From Limnephilus marmoratus (taxonomy: Eukaryota; Arthropoda; Insecta; Trichoptera; Limnephilidae): 64,000 bases of DNA. The translations under genes were made by a program, and so were the position numbers. The notes beneath the pieces are model-generated. The model was not told the DNA's origin. It saw only the letters and a program-made list of their open reading frames with translations, and did not search any database. Positions 20,397 to 31,753 of this stretch are shown piece after piece (within the stretch, counting starts at the first letter, position 1; the number at the start of each line of letters is the position of its first letter). The stretch lies in NCBI GenBank assembly GCA_917880885.1, contig OU862907.1, forward strand, positions 71,853,072 to 71,917,071, in the 5' to 3' direction.

Positions 20397-21496
20397 TACT
20401 AATACCTACAGCCTGTATGTCGGACGAATATCTACAGATCATATGTTGAACTAATAATAATAATAATGATTTTTTGTCTTCATTTCTTAATAACAAATAG
20501 AGATAATGATATCCTCACTGGGATCTCCCGTGCTGAGGATTTCATTTTCATATTATAATTTAATTATAAGAATAATATGAATTTGACATAACATATATCA
20601 TGTAGTATTTTTTTTAGTAATTATAAAGTAAATAAGATAGTGTTTTTTTTATAATTCAGTTCACTAGATTCGGTTTTAGTCTGTATTTGATTTCAGTATA
20701 TTTTCTATTTCTGATCTCCATAGATTTAGTATCCAGCTTTTTATTTGAAATTTAAATGTTATAATGTTGAGGTTTTTGAGTGAGAGTGGTATTTTATTGT
20801 AGAGTTTAATGCCATAATATAAGAAGCTTTTTTGCCCAAATGTTGTGTTAGCAGTTACTTGTTGGATATGTTTTTGACCATGAGATCTAGTGTTTCTAAT
20901 GTACGTGTCAGTTGTTATTTCTTGGGTTTTGTACTTATGAATATAAATAAGTATAGTTTTAGAATATAGTTGTTTAATTGACATGATGTTAAGATTGTTG
21001 AAGATTTCGTCAGTGCTAGTTCTTACAGGAACTTTCAGTATAATTTTCATTATGGCTTTTTAAGTTTTAATTAGTGGATTTAGTATGTTTTTATTTGCAC
21101 TGCCCCATCAGATAATACCGTATTCTAACAGCGAATATCTACGAACTTCAGAGTGTTGACTAAAATCTACAGAGCGTAGGTTGAGCTAATATCTACAGAG
21201 CGTAGGTTGGACTAATCAGCTAAATGTGTCCGATATTAGGGATTTTTACATACTTACACACTTACATAAATTAAGTTTTTTAAACTGCACACGCAATATT
21301 ACATTATTCCAATATGCTACACATAATTGCAAATCCAACCTCTGCCAGTGCTGTAAATATTCGTCAACACTTTGGTTCTCATAGATATTAGTCAACAGTT
21401 TGTGTTGTAGATATTCGTCAACACTTTGGTTCTCATAGATATTAGTTCGATTTTTTTCAGTTTTTGGAATTCCTATAGATATTAGTAGACGCCTCC
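20397..21496. mobile_element. Short TAGATATTAGT-module element, copy 2, with a LINE inside
   Basis: Same insertion as 126-490, at the same LINE position and with the same CATAAAA flanks, so it predates the duplication. It is split by a LINE (20456-21133) and has an extra module of about 40 bp near 21390-21440, in which the ATATTCGTCAACACTTTGG unit is repeated. Both termini are kept (GGCTCCAGATACTAAT and GTAGACGCCTCC). Confidence 0.7.
20456..21133 (-). mobile_element. 5'-truncated LINE insertion
   Basis: Minus-strand insertion of about 678 bp, absent from the matching site of copy 1 (near 195). The 3' end carries an ATT repeat tail (20456-20468). A 124-codon frame (21050-20676) includes SKTILIYIHKYKTQEI, TFGQKSFLYYGIKLYNKIP and FKFQIKSWIL, typical of the extreme C-terminus of Jockey-type polymerases. 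The flanking overlap is only AAT. Confidence 0.75.
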
Positions 21497-22201
21497 CATA
21501 AAACGGAGATCAAATGACACTAGCATATTCAAGGTGAGGGCGGACCAGCGAACAGTAAAGAGTTTTAAGTGTATTTATATGTTTAAAGTCAGAGGTAATT
21601 CTATGAATGAAGCCGAGTAGTTTAAGTGATTTGTTGACGATGTTATTAATGTTATCTCGGAAAGAAAGTTTACAATCCAGAGTGACCCCAAGGTCCTTGA
21701 TAGATGTGACAGTAGAGAGACAAAAATTATTGGGTGAAATGCAGATCCGGGCACAGTTTGGAAATTTAATAAAAAGGCACTTTCTAGATGAGAAAAGTGT
21801 GGAGAAGTTGAATAAAAAAGAAATTAAGGTGCGCTCGGCAAAATTGAGGGAGATACAGCTGTTTAAAGTATCAATAATATGTCACTTCATGAACCGATAC
21901 TGTCCGCCATTTGACACTAATTTGTTGGTAAGTTGGTATCCCTGACTTGATAAAAGCAAGAGCCTAGATACGATTGTAGGGGATAAATAATAAGGCGCGT
22001 AGGTACTGGAATGGAGACAAATTGCGTGTAAACGGCGCTTTAGTATACATCGCATTTTTTTATTTTTATTTTTTTTATTTGCAGTTGCAGCTATGCGTCT
22101 GTTAGAGATTGATGCGTTATGCAAAAATAATGAAAAACTGTTGTGTAAATTGCGTGAGTGGAAATTAATACCTATAAATTTTATTGATTGTACGCCAGAA
22201 T

Positions 22202-22860
22202 CACAAACCATGTTACACAAACCTAGCGTAGCCGCTAAACTACTTGAAAACTGGGATGTTTTTTTGCCGTGACGCGAGTAGGCGCTACGAAGGGGGCACT
22301 TTCTTTTCTATCACAAACCATGTTACACAAACCTAGCGTAGCCGCTAAACTACTTGAAAACTGGGATGTTTTTTTGCCGTGACGCGAGTAGGCGCTACGA
22401 AGGGGGCACTTTCTTTTCTATCACAAACCATGTTACACAAACCTAGCGTAGCCGCTAAACTACTTGAAAACTGGGATGTTTTTTTTGCCGTGACGCGAGT
22501 AGGCGCTACGAAGGGGGCACTTTTTTTTCTATCACAAACCATGTTACACAAACCTAGCGTAGCCGCTAAACTACTTGAAAACTGGGATGTTTTTTTGCCG
22601 TGACGCGAGTAGGCGCTACGAAGGGGGCACTTTCTTTTCTATCACAAACCATGTTACACAAACCTAGCGTAGCCGCTAAACTACTTGAAAACTGGGATGT
22701 TTTTTGCCGTGACGCGAGTAGGCGCTACGAAGGGGGCACTTTCTTTTCTATCACAAACCATGTTACACAAACCTAGCGTAGCCGCTAAACTACTTGAAAA
22801 CTGGGATGTTTTTTTGCCGTGACGCGAGTAGGCGTTATAAAGGGGCACTTTCTTTTGAAT
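22202..22860. repeat. Minisatellite of six 110-bp units
   Basis: Six near-identical 110-bp units start at about 22202, 22312, 22422, 22533, 22643 and 22752. Each holds CACAAACCATGTTACACAAA, CCTAGCGTAGCCGCTAAACT, TGCCGTGACGCGAGTAGGCG and GAAGGGGGCACTTTCTTT. The last unit drifts (GGCGTTATAAAGG) toward the form found at 28840. Units differ mainly in T-run length, so amplification is recent. Confidence 0.9.
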
Positions 22861-22903
22861 CACAAACCATAATTACACAAACCTACCGTATTTTATGTTT
22901 TAA

Positions 22904-24253
22904 CCCTAGAAAGATAACCTACGCCTCAGAGGCGCCCGCGACGGTAAGAAAACGCTGTCTCTTTCTAATGACCGCGCGCATCTAGCTGTCCTTTTTTGTT
23001 AGCTCAGCCGTCGGTGCACAGGTGCACGGGACGGCCGTTTTTACGCGATAAGTACCAGATTTTTGCAGTTATGACCAAGTAATGCGCCCCGAAGGCGTAT
23101 GGTTATCTTTTGAGTGACTTTTAGTAAAAGTATAAATTTGTTTATACTTACAATACATGTTTATTATAGGTATATTTTTGTTGTTTTAGCATGAATTTTT
23201 TTTACCTTCATTATGACTAGCCAAAGAATACTATCTGATAATGCAATATTGAGATTTATGGCTGAAGAAGAAGAGAACGAGCATGATGGACATCAGGAAA
23301 GTGGCAGTGAAACAGAAGATCATGTGAGTGAAGATGAAATGCAGAGTGACTATGAAGTGAATTCATCGATTCTTCGATCGAATTCATCACAAAATGAAGA
23401 TATTATAACTCCACCAGTATCTTCAGAGCCTGGAAAAGGCGGGGTGGACACATGCGATCAAATGTGTTCCTCAATGTCATGTTCAAGAAAACCAATAGGT
23501 GGCCAATGGCTATGCTTTATGGCATACTGAACATGGCATTCGTCAATTCTTATGTCATATACTGTCACAACGTTCTAGCGAAAAATGAAAAGCCTCTAAA
23601 TAGAAGGGAATATATGAAAAAGTTAAGCACTCAGTTATCTGAACCGTGGATGAAGGAAAGACTTGAAGCTCCTACTTTGCTCAAGCGTGTGCGAGACAAT
23701 ATCACCAATATTCTTCCGAATCCCGATGTGCAGAGCTCTAGAGATAATGAAGAAGAACCTCCAGCCAAGAAAATACGGTATTGCAGCTTTTGCTTAAGTA
23801 AAAAAAAGAATGTCAAAGATGACTTGCGCCAAATGCAAAAAAACAGTTTACAAAAAAGATGTTTGCTTTGAATGCCTCTAAACCAAATTTTTAGCGAAAT
23901 AATTATAGTTTTGACTGATTACTTTATAGTTGATTAGTAAATTAAAATAGTTTAATTAGTTTTATAAAAAAAAGATATAAATTTGTGATAATATTTTCTT
24001 GTAAACAGAAAAGGGTTAATTTTGTTGATTTTTTTCTAGAGGTTTTTTGATTTAAGTTTAATGTTTAAAACAAATAAATAATTTCACTAAAAAAGTTTTT
24101 TATTATTAGTTCATTAACCACACATTAAAATAATCACCTAAATAAATATATTACGTAGGTATTTAATAATAAAAAAAATCATTAATATATTATGCGCCTC
24201 TGCGGCGTATGGTTATCTTTTATGTACGGCAGAATAAGGTTATCTTTCTAGGG
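22904..24253 (+). mobile_element. piggyBac-family transposon, internally deleted
   Basis: 1350 bp between TTAA duplications (22900-22903 and 24254-24257) with identical 16-bp termini CCCTAGAAAGATAACC. This is the classic piggyBac end and target site. Internal subterminal repeats CGCCCCGAAGGCGTATGGTT (about 23087) and CGCCTCTGCGGCGTATGG (about 24194) are also typical. It encodes only a broken transposase, so it would need a transposase in trans. It lies inside the TIR element 21731-24667. Confidence 0.93.
23213..23881 (+). pseudogene. piggyBac transposase, core deleted and frameshifted
   Basis: The first frame (23213-23530) starts at an ATG with an acidic N-terminus (MAEEEENEHDG, SETEDHVSEDE), then jumps directly to GKGGVDTCDQMCSS. 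In this family that region lies late in the transposase around the third catalytic Asp, so the first two catalytic Asp and most of the RNase H-like core are deleted. One lost A near 23490 shifts the frame. The second frame (to 23871) carries NRWPMAMLYGILNMAFVNSYVIY and the start of the C-terminal Cys-rich domain (RYCSFC). A further slip in an A-run near 23807 separates the final Cys motifs (TCAKCKKTV...CFECL, ending 23881). Confidence 0.9.
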
Positions 24254-25159
24254 TTAAATAATTTATAAATAAAGATTATTAAAAAACATTACAGCTTATT
24301 ATTTATTCATTATTATTCATTATTTTTACAAAAAAAAATTTTAGGGGTATTTTCAAGTAATTTGCCGGTTTCTAGGGGTTTTTGAGTTTAGTTTAGGGAT
24401 AAATATTTTTGGGAGTTGGCAACACTGACATTCTTTTCTTAGGTTAGTATGACTGGTTTATTTATAAAATGGCGGGCGTACTGACAGAATCGGTTTGTGA
24501 AGTGAAATTTTACTTAACGTAATTGAAAATTAATTACTTATTCAATTTTTTTTTTATTGCTTTCCGCACTTTTTTTCACCTTCTAGATTAATGTTCTCAA
24601 CTTAAAACGCGCTGAAAACATGCTTTTTTGCCAAAAAAAAGCTGTGCCCGGATCTGCATTCTTCCCAAATTATTTATTTTATAATCAAACTGAATAGGTT
24701 TTTTGGTTCTATAAAAGGACAAAATTTTGCATTTATCCACATAACTTGTTGAAAATATAAAGAAGAATTAGAGTTTCACTGAATTTATATAGGTATTTAA
24801 ATTTGACATTGTCTTACAGCAATACACGACAATAAATGTACCTGAAGGGTGAAGCGAGTGGACAGTTAAACTACGCAACACAATCAGCCTGGACCAGCGA
24901 GCAATCACGAATGTTCGATTCCCTTCCCCTGCGTTTCTGTATTTCTGTCAGCAGCCGGTAGAGTGCGGTAGAGAGTACATGAATCTTAGTGTTGACATGC
25001 TAACAAAATGATTTTTGGCTGTTGCGTGTTGTGCGTAGTCTACAAAACCATTGAAAGTCAAAATAATAAGCCATCAGCAGTAATCTGACATCTCTTCTGG
25101 AAATAAGGCTGTAGATACCCAGCATTCCCGAGATAAGTGATGTTGAAAACAGCCGTGAG

Positions 25160-25700
25160 TAAAAACCTAACTCATATCATAAAAATATATTTTGTATTTT
25201 CTCGACCATTAAGTGCATAGACGATGTCCTTGATTATTTGGGGACCATGCCAGAGAATTTTGGCTTCCTTTCTTTTGAACTTAACTCGTGATGTCTTTTT
25301 GTACGCTAATTCTTCTTTTCCCTTCTGTTTCACAACCTCCTTCATCACTTATAGCCGAGCCTAGATATATATAGAATCATTCAACTTGTCTAAACCTGTG
25401 AGAGGATTATTTGTTCTTGATAAGGTGTTTGCCCTGTCGATCACCATTAGTATTATTTTGGCCTTGTTGATCAGTAGACCTAGATTACAGCTTACTCTAT
25501 TTTAGCAAGGGGGTTATTAAGGGTAGTGTCATCTGCATATCGGAGTTAAGAAATTTGGCCACCAATGTTTATTCCACCTTTCCATCAATCAAGAACCTTA
25601 TGAATGACTTTTTTATTTGTTTTATCACTAGCGAAATTAAATTCAAGTTTTGTGTATAAAACCCAGTTTGATAGGAATTTTTAGATTTTACAATATATAG
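25160..25700 (-). pseudogene. RTE-like LINE RT fragment
   Basis: The minus strand reads LRYADDTTL at about 25528-25550 (catalytic motif C), then INKAKIILMVIDRANTL-like residues, YLGSAISDEGGCETE and RRISVQKDITS in shifting frames. The motif set, especially the YLGS-x-IS-x-x-GGC-x-x-E stretch, is typical of RTE/BovB-type insect LINEs. Several stops and frameshifts are present. It lies in the insertion (about 25155-27690) missing from copy 1. Confidence 0.65.
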
Positions 25701-25703
25701 AAG

Positions 25704-27567
25704 CAGTGGCGTAGCGAGGGGGGGCGGGGGGGGCGGACCGCCCCGGGTGCCACCGGAGGAGGGGGTGACACTCGAACGTGGAGAAAAAACTTACGAAAGT
25801 GCAAAATTGCCGTAAAAAACATTGTACACGTTAACACTGACTGTTATTTTGCTCTATGGCTGGATTGGTCGGGGATTCCCGAAAAATGTTTTTTTTCGTT
25901 CCTAGCTCAGTCGGGGATTTCCCTGAGATATTCCTTGTGTCATTCTAATTTCGTTCGTATATTGTGATTAACGTAGACTCGTGAAGTGAATTGTTATCTA
26001 TGGACTGACGTGAATTAGTGAAGAAGTTATTATTGTGTTAGCGTGTTTAATAGTGCTGAAAGACAAGTTTGAAAAACAAGGCAGGTAGGTGTGAATTTTT
26101 AGATACCGTTTTGTAGCGCATGAATAGTTAAAGTCGGGACAAGAAAAAGGTTTTTCATCAATGTGAGTTTGAAAGTGCCGTTTTAGGTATTTTTTTCGAG
26201 AATAAGAATAGTTGCAGTCAGGACATGAAATAGGTTTTTTTCCACTGTCGGTAAACGTGTGATTTTTAGATTTCTCTTCATAGTACATGAATAGTTGCAG
26301 TTGGAACATGAAAAAGGTTTTTCTCCACACTGAGTCAGCAACTGATTTCTTATGTATCCCTTTTGAGAACAAGAATAGTTACAATCAGGACATGAAAAAG
26401 GTTTTTCTCTTTTGTGAATCATACTGTGGACTTTATATCTTCGTTTTGAGGACTTGTGAACTGCATTCGGATCATGAAAAAGGTTTTACTCCACTCTGAG
26501 TAGGCTTATGAATCATAGCGGAGTAAAGTGTTGCTCCATATAGAAACCTTTGTAAAATTAGTTTCTTCAGGGCCTCCTCAGTGTAGCTAATGTAAAACGA
26601 AACATGTGTTGTAGGTGTATTAAAGGTAAGGCAGTATTAAATTGTGGAGATCCGGAAGAAATGAAAGGCCGATAAAAATAATAACATGTTAACAATTAGT
26701 TTATGAATTACAATTTAAAACAATAAAATAAATAATATACGCATGGACCTATTGCGAGTTTGAAATCTCTTGTTTTATTTTTACCGCAAACGCAATTAAA
26801 ACAAGAAAAAGGTATTTAAGCGACTTTCCAGTACTTTGCGCAATTTATTTGAGACTTTTAGGTAAAAATAGTCACTTGGGTGTTACATAACGTTTAGGGG
26901 AAGGGAGGTGCAGAAAAATGTAACGGCGCGTTGCATGGGGGGAGAGAGGGTAAAAATTTTTCAATAATTGCGTTATTTTATACTTGAACGCCCCCTTTAC
27001 TATTTCACGATTGAAATTTTATCGTTACACTCTGAACACAGAACTAGTTTTAACCTTGGTATTCATTGGTTATTATGTTTTCATGACAGCAAATGATTTT
27101 CTTCAGATTTTTGCAGAATATTAGAATTGAAGACTCCACACGGAACTCTGTTATTTGTAGCTATATGGGTCGGTCGGTCAGCATTCCCCAAAAAATCTGT
27201 TATTTTATTTTCATTCCTAGCTCATATTACTTACTATTGATTTATTGGGGATTCCCGTGAAATATTCCCCGCTTTTCCCCTGTATCATACTCATTTCTTT
27301 CACACATTGTGATTGACGGGAACTCGCGAAGTTAATTATCACTTATCGATTGTTGAAAAAGCTGTTATTCTGTTAGTGTTTTTAAAAGTGTTTTAATTTT
27401 TAGGATAACAATTTTTTTTTACATATTATTTGACTAGCTAGAAATGTTTTTTTTATATTTTAGGAAGTCAAAATTTGTGTTTTAAATTTCTCAAAAAAAA
27501 ATTTAATGGGGGGGGGGTGACACCGCGTTTTCCGCGCCGGGTGTCACCCATGCTAGCTACGCCACTG
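25704..27567. mobile_element. hAT-like non-autonomous element carrying zinc-finger DNA
   Basis: 1864 bp. Ends are CAGTGGCGTAGC and its exact complement (GCTACGCCACTG), flanked by TATAGAAG (25696-25703) and AATAGAAG (27568-27575), an 8-bp duplication with one mismatch. Both fit hAT transposons. Termini are unusually GC-rich (GGGGCGGGGGGGGCGG). No transposase is present. Two diverged copies of a roughly 200-bp stretch (about 25860-26050 and 27180-27390, each with TTCCTAGCTC and CGGGGATTCCC-like phrases) flank the zinc-finger fragment. Confidence 0.82.
26075..26515 (-). pseudogene. Zinc-finger fragment inside the hAT-like element
   Basis: Minus-strand remnant of about five C2H2 fingers close to those of genes A and B (EKPFSCPDCNYSCSQKGY, FSCSNCNYSCTMKRNL, CPDCNYSYSRKKYLKRHF). 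It is broken by frameshifts near 26250 and 26420 and by loss of a zinc ligand (CPDFNYS). Just beyond it, 26560-26600 matches the 3' end of the LINE that follows the zinc-finger genes (CAGGGCCTCCTCAGTGTAG), so a gene end plus neighbouring LINE may have been picked up together. No start or stop of its own. Confidence 0.85.
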
Positions 27568-28024
27568 AATAGAAGTATAGAAGTTTAGTAGAACTCTCAA
27601 AATTTAATAACAAGTTAGGAACCTTATGCTTTTTCAATAATAACATATTATATTATCACAAAATAATAATCAATTTAAAAACAAAAAGAATAACACTAAC
27701 CTTATAAGAACAAATAAAAATAATCAATATACACTAAGAGTTACACAAAAGATAACCATGCGCCTCTCAAGTGCATTAGTTCGTTTTAAAATAAGGTGTA
27801 AAACCTAAACATACCCTCAGAAATCCCAGATTAATTTGATAAATTACAATTTAAAGTCGCCACAGCATATTGAAAGTTGTTAAACTATTTTTCGTTTGAG
27901 TAAAATTGTTTTCTGTTTCACCGACCACGTAAAATCGTTGTTGATTTATTATGTTGAATTAAATGAAGACCATATTAGCGAAACACAATCGAAAATCTGG
28001 AGACAGGAAAATCAGAAAAGATAT

Positions 28025-28097
28025 TGGCTCCGCTGGGACTCGAACCCAGGACCCGTTGCTCACATGGCAAGAGCTCTACCGATTGAGCTATGGAACC
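28025..28097 (-). tRNA. tRNA-like gene or SINE head, copy 2
   Basis: Duplicate of the tRNA-like segment at 1544-1616, with one change in the anticodon stem (GCAAC instead of GCAAA). The acceptor, D and T arms, box A, box B and T-run are kept. The loop oddity (A at position 33, would-be anticodon TGT) is identical, so it predates the duplication. Confidence 0.6.
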
Positions 28098-28689
28098 CAT
28101 ATAAATTCGGTCACTTTTAACTGTATCATACTTCGACTAAGAACTACCAACATTATTTTATTTTCTTAACGCACATATTATTATTATATGATTTATTATG
28201 GTTCACAGGTCTATTTTCCATCTACGATTCTAATTTCAAATCTATGTATGTACTGCAAGGTAAATTTAATAATTACAAAATACTACTATATCACCACATT
28301 ACCTGTATCACCAGATAACCTCGCCTTACTTTAGATACTCTGGACACGTTACTCGTCAAACTGAGGATTCCAACTTGGACAAACTCATAGTCACTGGCAA
28401 AATGCTAGGAACAGTATGGATTCGGCTATATTTCGGTTTACGGAAGGTCTTCCTAAATAATAAAACTTTTTTTTTATACTAACTATTGGCTGGAGAATCC
28501 GAATCCGAAAGAATTTTTTTTCGGAAAGCAATATTAACAAAGTTACACGACTTTAAAATTTTCTATACGCATACATGAAAATCGACATTTAGGAAGCATT
28601 CTGACAGTTTAAAGTCATAGAAATAGCTATACCAAAGATACCACATAAAATTAAGTGTTGCCATATCAATAACTAACTTAAGTAATTAT

Positions 28690-29430
28690 TTTTTATAAAG
28701 TTTACTCACTTTTGGCGTAGCTGCTAAACTACTTGAAAACAGGGATAATTATTTTTTATAAATTTTACTCACTTTTGGCGTAGCTGCTAAACTACTTGAA
28801 AACAGGGATATTTTTTTTAAATTGACGCAAGCAGGCGGTATAAAGGGGCACAAACCATGTGACACAAACCTAGCGTAGCCGCTAAACTACTTGAAAACGT
28901 AGGCTGTTTTTTTAAATTGACGCGAGCAGGTGGTATAAAGGGGCACAAACCATGTTACACAAACCTAGCGTAGCCGCTAAACTACTTGAAAACGTAGGCT
29001 GTTTTTTTAAATTGACGCGAGCAGGCGGTATAAAGGGGCACAAACCATGTTACACAAACCTAGCGTAGCCGCTAAACTACTTGAAAACGTAGGCTGTTTT
29101 TTTAAATTGACGCGAGCAGGCGGTATAAAGGGGCACAAACCATGTTACACAAACCTAGCGTAGCCGCTAAACTACTCGAAAACGTAGGCTGTTTTTTAAA
29201 ATTGACGCGAGCAGGCGGTATAAAGGGGCACAAACCATGTTACACAAACCTAGCGTAGCCGCTAAACTACTTGAAAACGTAGGCTGTTTTTTTAAATTGA
29301 CGCGAGCAGGTGGTCTAAAGGGGCACAAACCATGTTACACAAACCTAGCGTAGCCGTTAAACTACTTGAAAACAGGGATGTTTTTTAAAATTGACGCGAG
29401 CAGGCGGTATAAAGGGGTACAAACCATGTT
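28690..29430. repeat. Minisatellite, about 95-bp units
   Basis: A short repeat of TTTACTCACTTTTGGCGTAG (28690-28810) is followed by about six units of roughly 95 bp. Each holds CACAAACCATGTTACACAAA, GCCGCTAAACTACTTGAAAAC, GTAGGCTGTTTTTTT and TGACGCGAGCAGGCGG. It ends in GCGTTAGGTTAGGTTTGG. Same family as the 110-bp array at 22202 but with a distinct central segment. Confidence 0.88.
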
Positions 29431-29958
29431 ACACAAACCTAGCGTTAGGTTAGGTTTGGTTACGCATTTTTAAGACTACGAATTTTCATACTTTTGGTTT
29501 AAGAATACGGCCGTTGAGATAGTTGTAATTCATAATATAGGGATAAATATTTTTTGAGACTTGGTAACACTGCCAACACATGTTCCTGTATATTAGTTTC
29601 CGGTAAATTTACTTTTTCTGTGGTTTTCATTCATTGTTCAGCTTCCGAAATGAATATTTTCATGTGTGTGTATTGAAAATTTTAAAGTCGTGTAATTCAG
29701 TTAATATTGCTTGCCGCCGCCTAATGGGCCGTTTTCTGAGTAATTCCAAAATATCCACGAGATGGCAGCACGGTGTTTAGCGGTCCTCCTGTCATCTAAT
29801 TTGTGGACCAAATCTATGGACTGACGCACTGACGTCTTTCAATGATTGATCTGTCATTTCGATATTTGCAATTTGTTTTCCGACAAGTTTAGCCAAACAA
29901 AGTTTTCTCGATTTGTAAGTAAAATGCACAAAAAGTAAGATGCTGCTCTGAGCCACAG

Positions 29959-31026
29959 ATCGTGCTGCCCAACGGCCTCGACGCTATGCAGGCTCTCAAC
30001 GACGATGGACTCCTTATCGTAGCGCTGGTTCTGCCCTTCAAACCATACGTTGAATGTAAGATATGGATTTTATTATACCTCTAATACTTTAACCAGGGAT
30101 TTAACCGGTCTTTTAAATGTGATCAATTTTAAATAAGTGGTACTATGGCACCCTCAATCAGGATTTGTTGTGAGGCTGAACTGAATGGGGGAGGAAAAAA
30201 TATGGGAAATGTGAAGGCTGGGAAATGCTTGGCTATTCACACCTGGTCACCTAACACAACTATTGCCATTTCAAGCAATGTATCCCTTCTAAATGGTGGT
30301 TTCTCACCGGCTGTTTAAGGAAGGGCCTTAAAGAATGGATTTATAATAAACATCTTGAAAAGACCACTATTAAATAAGGGAGGAGAGGGAAATATTGCTT
30401 GAGAACAAGTCGAATGCTGCTGTCATCTACTGTGGATGGATGTTCCGCTCTTGTCCGGCGAATTTCTTGCTGGTGAACTGATACAAAAGGGTATCTCATC
30501 AATTTATTAACATTATCTGCTACGTGTATCGCCTAGATCTGAATAACCAGACAGTTACCAATTTCCTCCAGACTCAAAAGCTGCTGTTTTGTTACTCTTA
30601 ATTTTTCATTATTTTTGACATAGGTAAAGGCAAAGCTTAAATCTCAAAGCATAAAGCTCGAGGCAAAAATCTAATCGCTTAACATTCAAGCTTAAACTCA
30701 AAGCTTAATCTTTAATTTCTCCTAACTATGTCTAGGGTATTGCACTGGTCATCTTCTCTCGGATTCCTTGTACTATTCAATTATAATTTTCAGACGAATC
30801 TGACCACATGGCGAAGGAGCGTCTGCCCATCCGAGGCCACACATTCGATGAGCACGTGGAATCCTTCATCAGCTACTGCGCCACCACCGTGGGGCTCCAG
30901 GTCATGCAATAGTCACGCTTGCCCTAACTCTGCGAGGGGGACTTCAACCAGTCCTACCACTGGCTGAACGACTCCATCTTCATCATCAAAAAGGACCCAA
31001 ATTTCCCTGAAACCACGGCTGAATAG
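29959..31026 (+). pseudogene. METTL9-like methyltransferase, C-terminal exons, broken
   Basis: Two exon-like segments, 29959-30055 and 30794-31026, join in frame across a GT-AG intron and end at TAG. The first reads LIVALVLPFKPYVE. The second reads LPIRGHTFDEHVESFI and then, across two premature stops (TAG where Trp would be expected, TAA where Tyr would be), SRLP and LCEGDFNQSYHWLNDSIF. The VALVLPF-x-PYVE and RLPYLCEGD-type motifs are characteristic of the C-terminal part of METTL9 (DREV), a histidine N1-methyltransferase. The SAM-binding N-terminal half is absent. Retention of an intron suggests capture at the DNA level. The family assignment is from memory of the motifs. Confidence 0.72.
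30140..30350. repeat. Dispersed repeat in the METTL9-like intron
   Basis: Similar, on the opposite strand, to 57560-57740 (shared phrases GTGAGGCTGAA, GGCTATTCA, CTGGTCACC, CATTTCAAGCAA, AATGGTGGT). A further diverged piece lies at 57970-58130. It is the only other feature seen in the 740-bp intron. Confidence 0.6.
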
Positions 31027-31753
31027 AAGTTTTAATAGGTTTACTTATATTACCTCTCACCTTTGTATTTTGATATCCCTCATCTGTGAAATAGATTATA
31101 TTTCTATTGAACGTTTACAAATAAAATTTTAGCATAGGAAAAATCAATGGTTTATCAAGTAAATAAATGTTAATTAATGTTGTATAGTATAGGGGTTGCG
31201 AGATTTTTTCGATTAGTTACCCCAAAATAAATATGTGTCAAAATACGTAGTGTGCAATGCTATTTATTACCCCTCTAGAGACTTGAAATTGAGAAAAAAC
31301 TGACTTATTTATTCTACACTAGTTGCATATTTGCTCACGCGTTGACCGATGCTATCACAACTATATAATATTTGAATGTAAAAAAAATAAAATGAATGCC
31401 AAAACAATAAATAATTTATGTATAATGTTAATTATTTGTTGTACTGATGTGTTCTTCTATGTGTAGGTATAATGTTTGTAAATGTTTTACGACACATTTA
31501 TATTATGTCTGTAATCTTGTTCTTTTCATACCTCGAGAAATAAAAGAAAGTTTTTTTTATTTATTTATATATTTGTTAAATTATTTTGTGTTATTTAGTA
31601 CAATTAAACAACAATATTTTTTAACCATGGCAGTAGCTGTCGTGCAAGGCTGCAGAAAACCATGTCAAAACTGCAGCGACTCACTCTTTATTTTAATAAA
31701 ACAAATATGAGTCTAGTTTTTGCACTGATAATTCGTGGTGGAATTCCATTTTA
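31027..31753. other. Non-coding stretch downstream of the METTL9-like fragment
   Basis: AT-rich with AATAAA-type signals (about 31120), which could be the old 3' UTR. No gene seen. The open frame near 31447-31710 is AT-rich and has no recognisable domain. Confidence 0.4.

Larger units (their letters stand above)
21731..24667. mobile_element. TIR element hosting a minisatellite and a piggyBac
   Basis: About 2.9 kb. The inverted ends are 26 bp with three mismatches: TGGGTGAAATGCAGATCC at 21731, and its complement ending 24667 (CTGTGCCCGGATCTGCATT then CTTCCCA). Flanks are AAATTAT-like on both sides, and the empty site in copy 1 is near 720 (ACATTATTTATTT). Without the nested piggyBac it is about 1.6 kb. 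The internal AGGGATAAATATTTTTGGGAG and GGCAACACTG stretch (24397-24430) is shared with the elements at 2653 and 28432, although the ends differ. A frame at 21740-21945 runs on from the left end but has no recognisable domain. Confidence 0.75.

Noticed and set aside
22202..22860. Regular repeats that could suggest a CRISPR-like array
   Set aside because: Units are contiguous 110-bp repeats with no unique spacers, in a eukaryotic transposon context. This is a minisatellite.
31447..31710. 87-codon frame after the METTL9-like exons as an extra exon
   Set aside because: AT-rich, lies beyond the in-frame stop and AATAAA-like signals, and has no recognisable motif.
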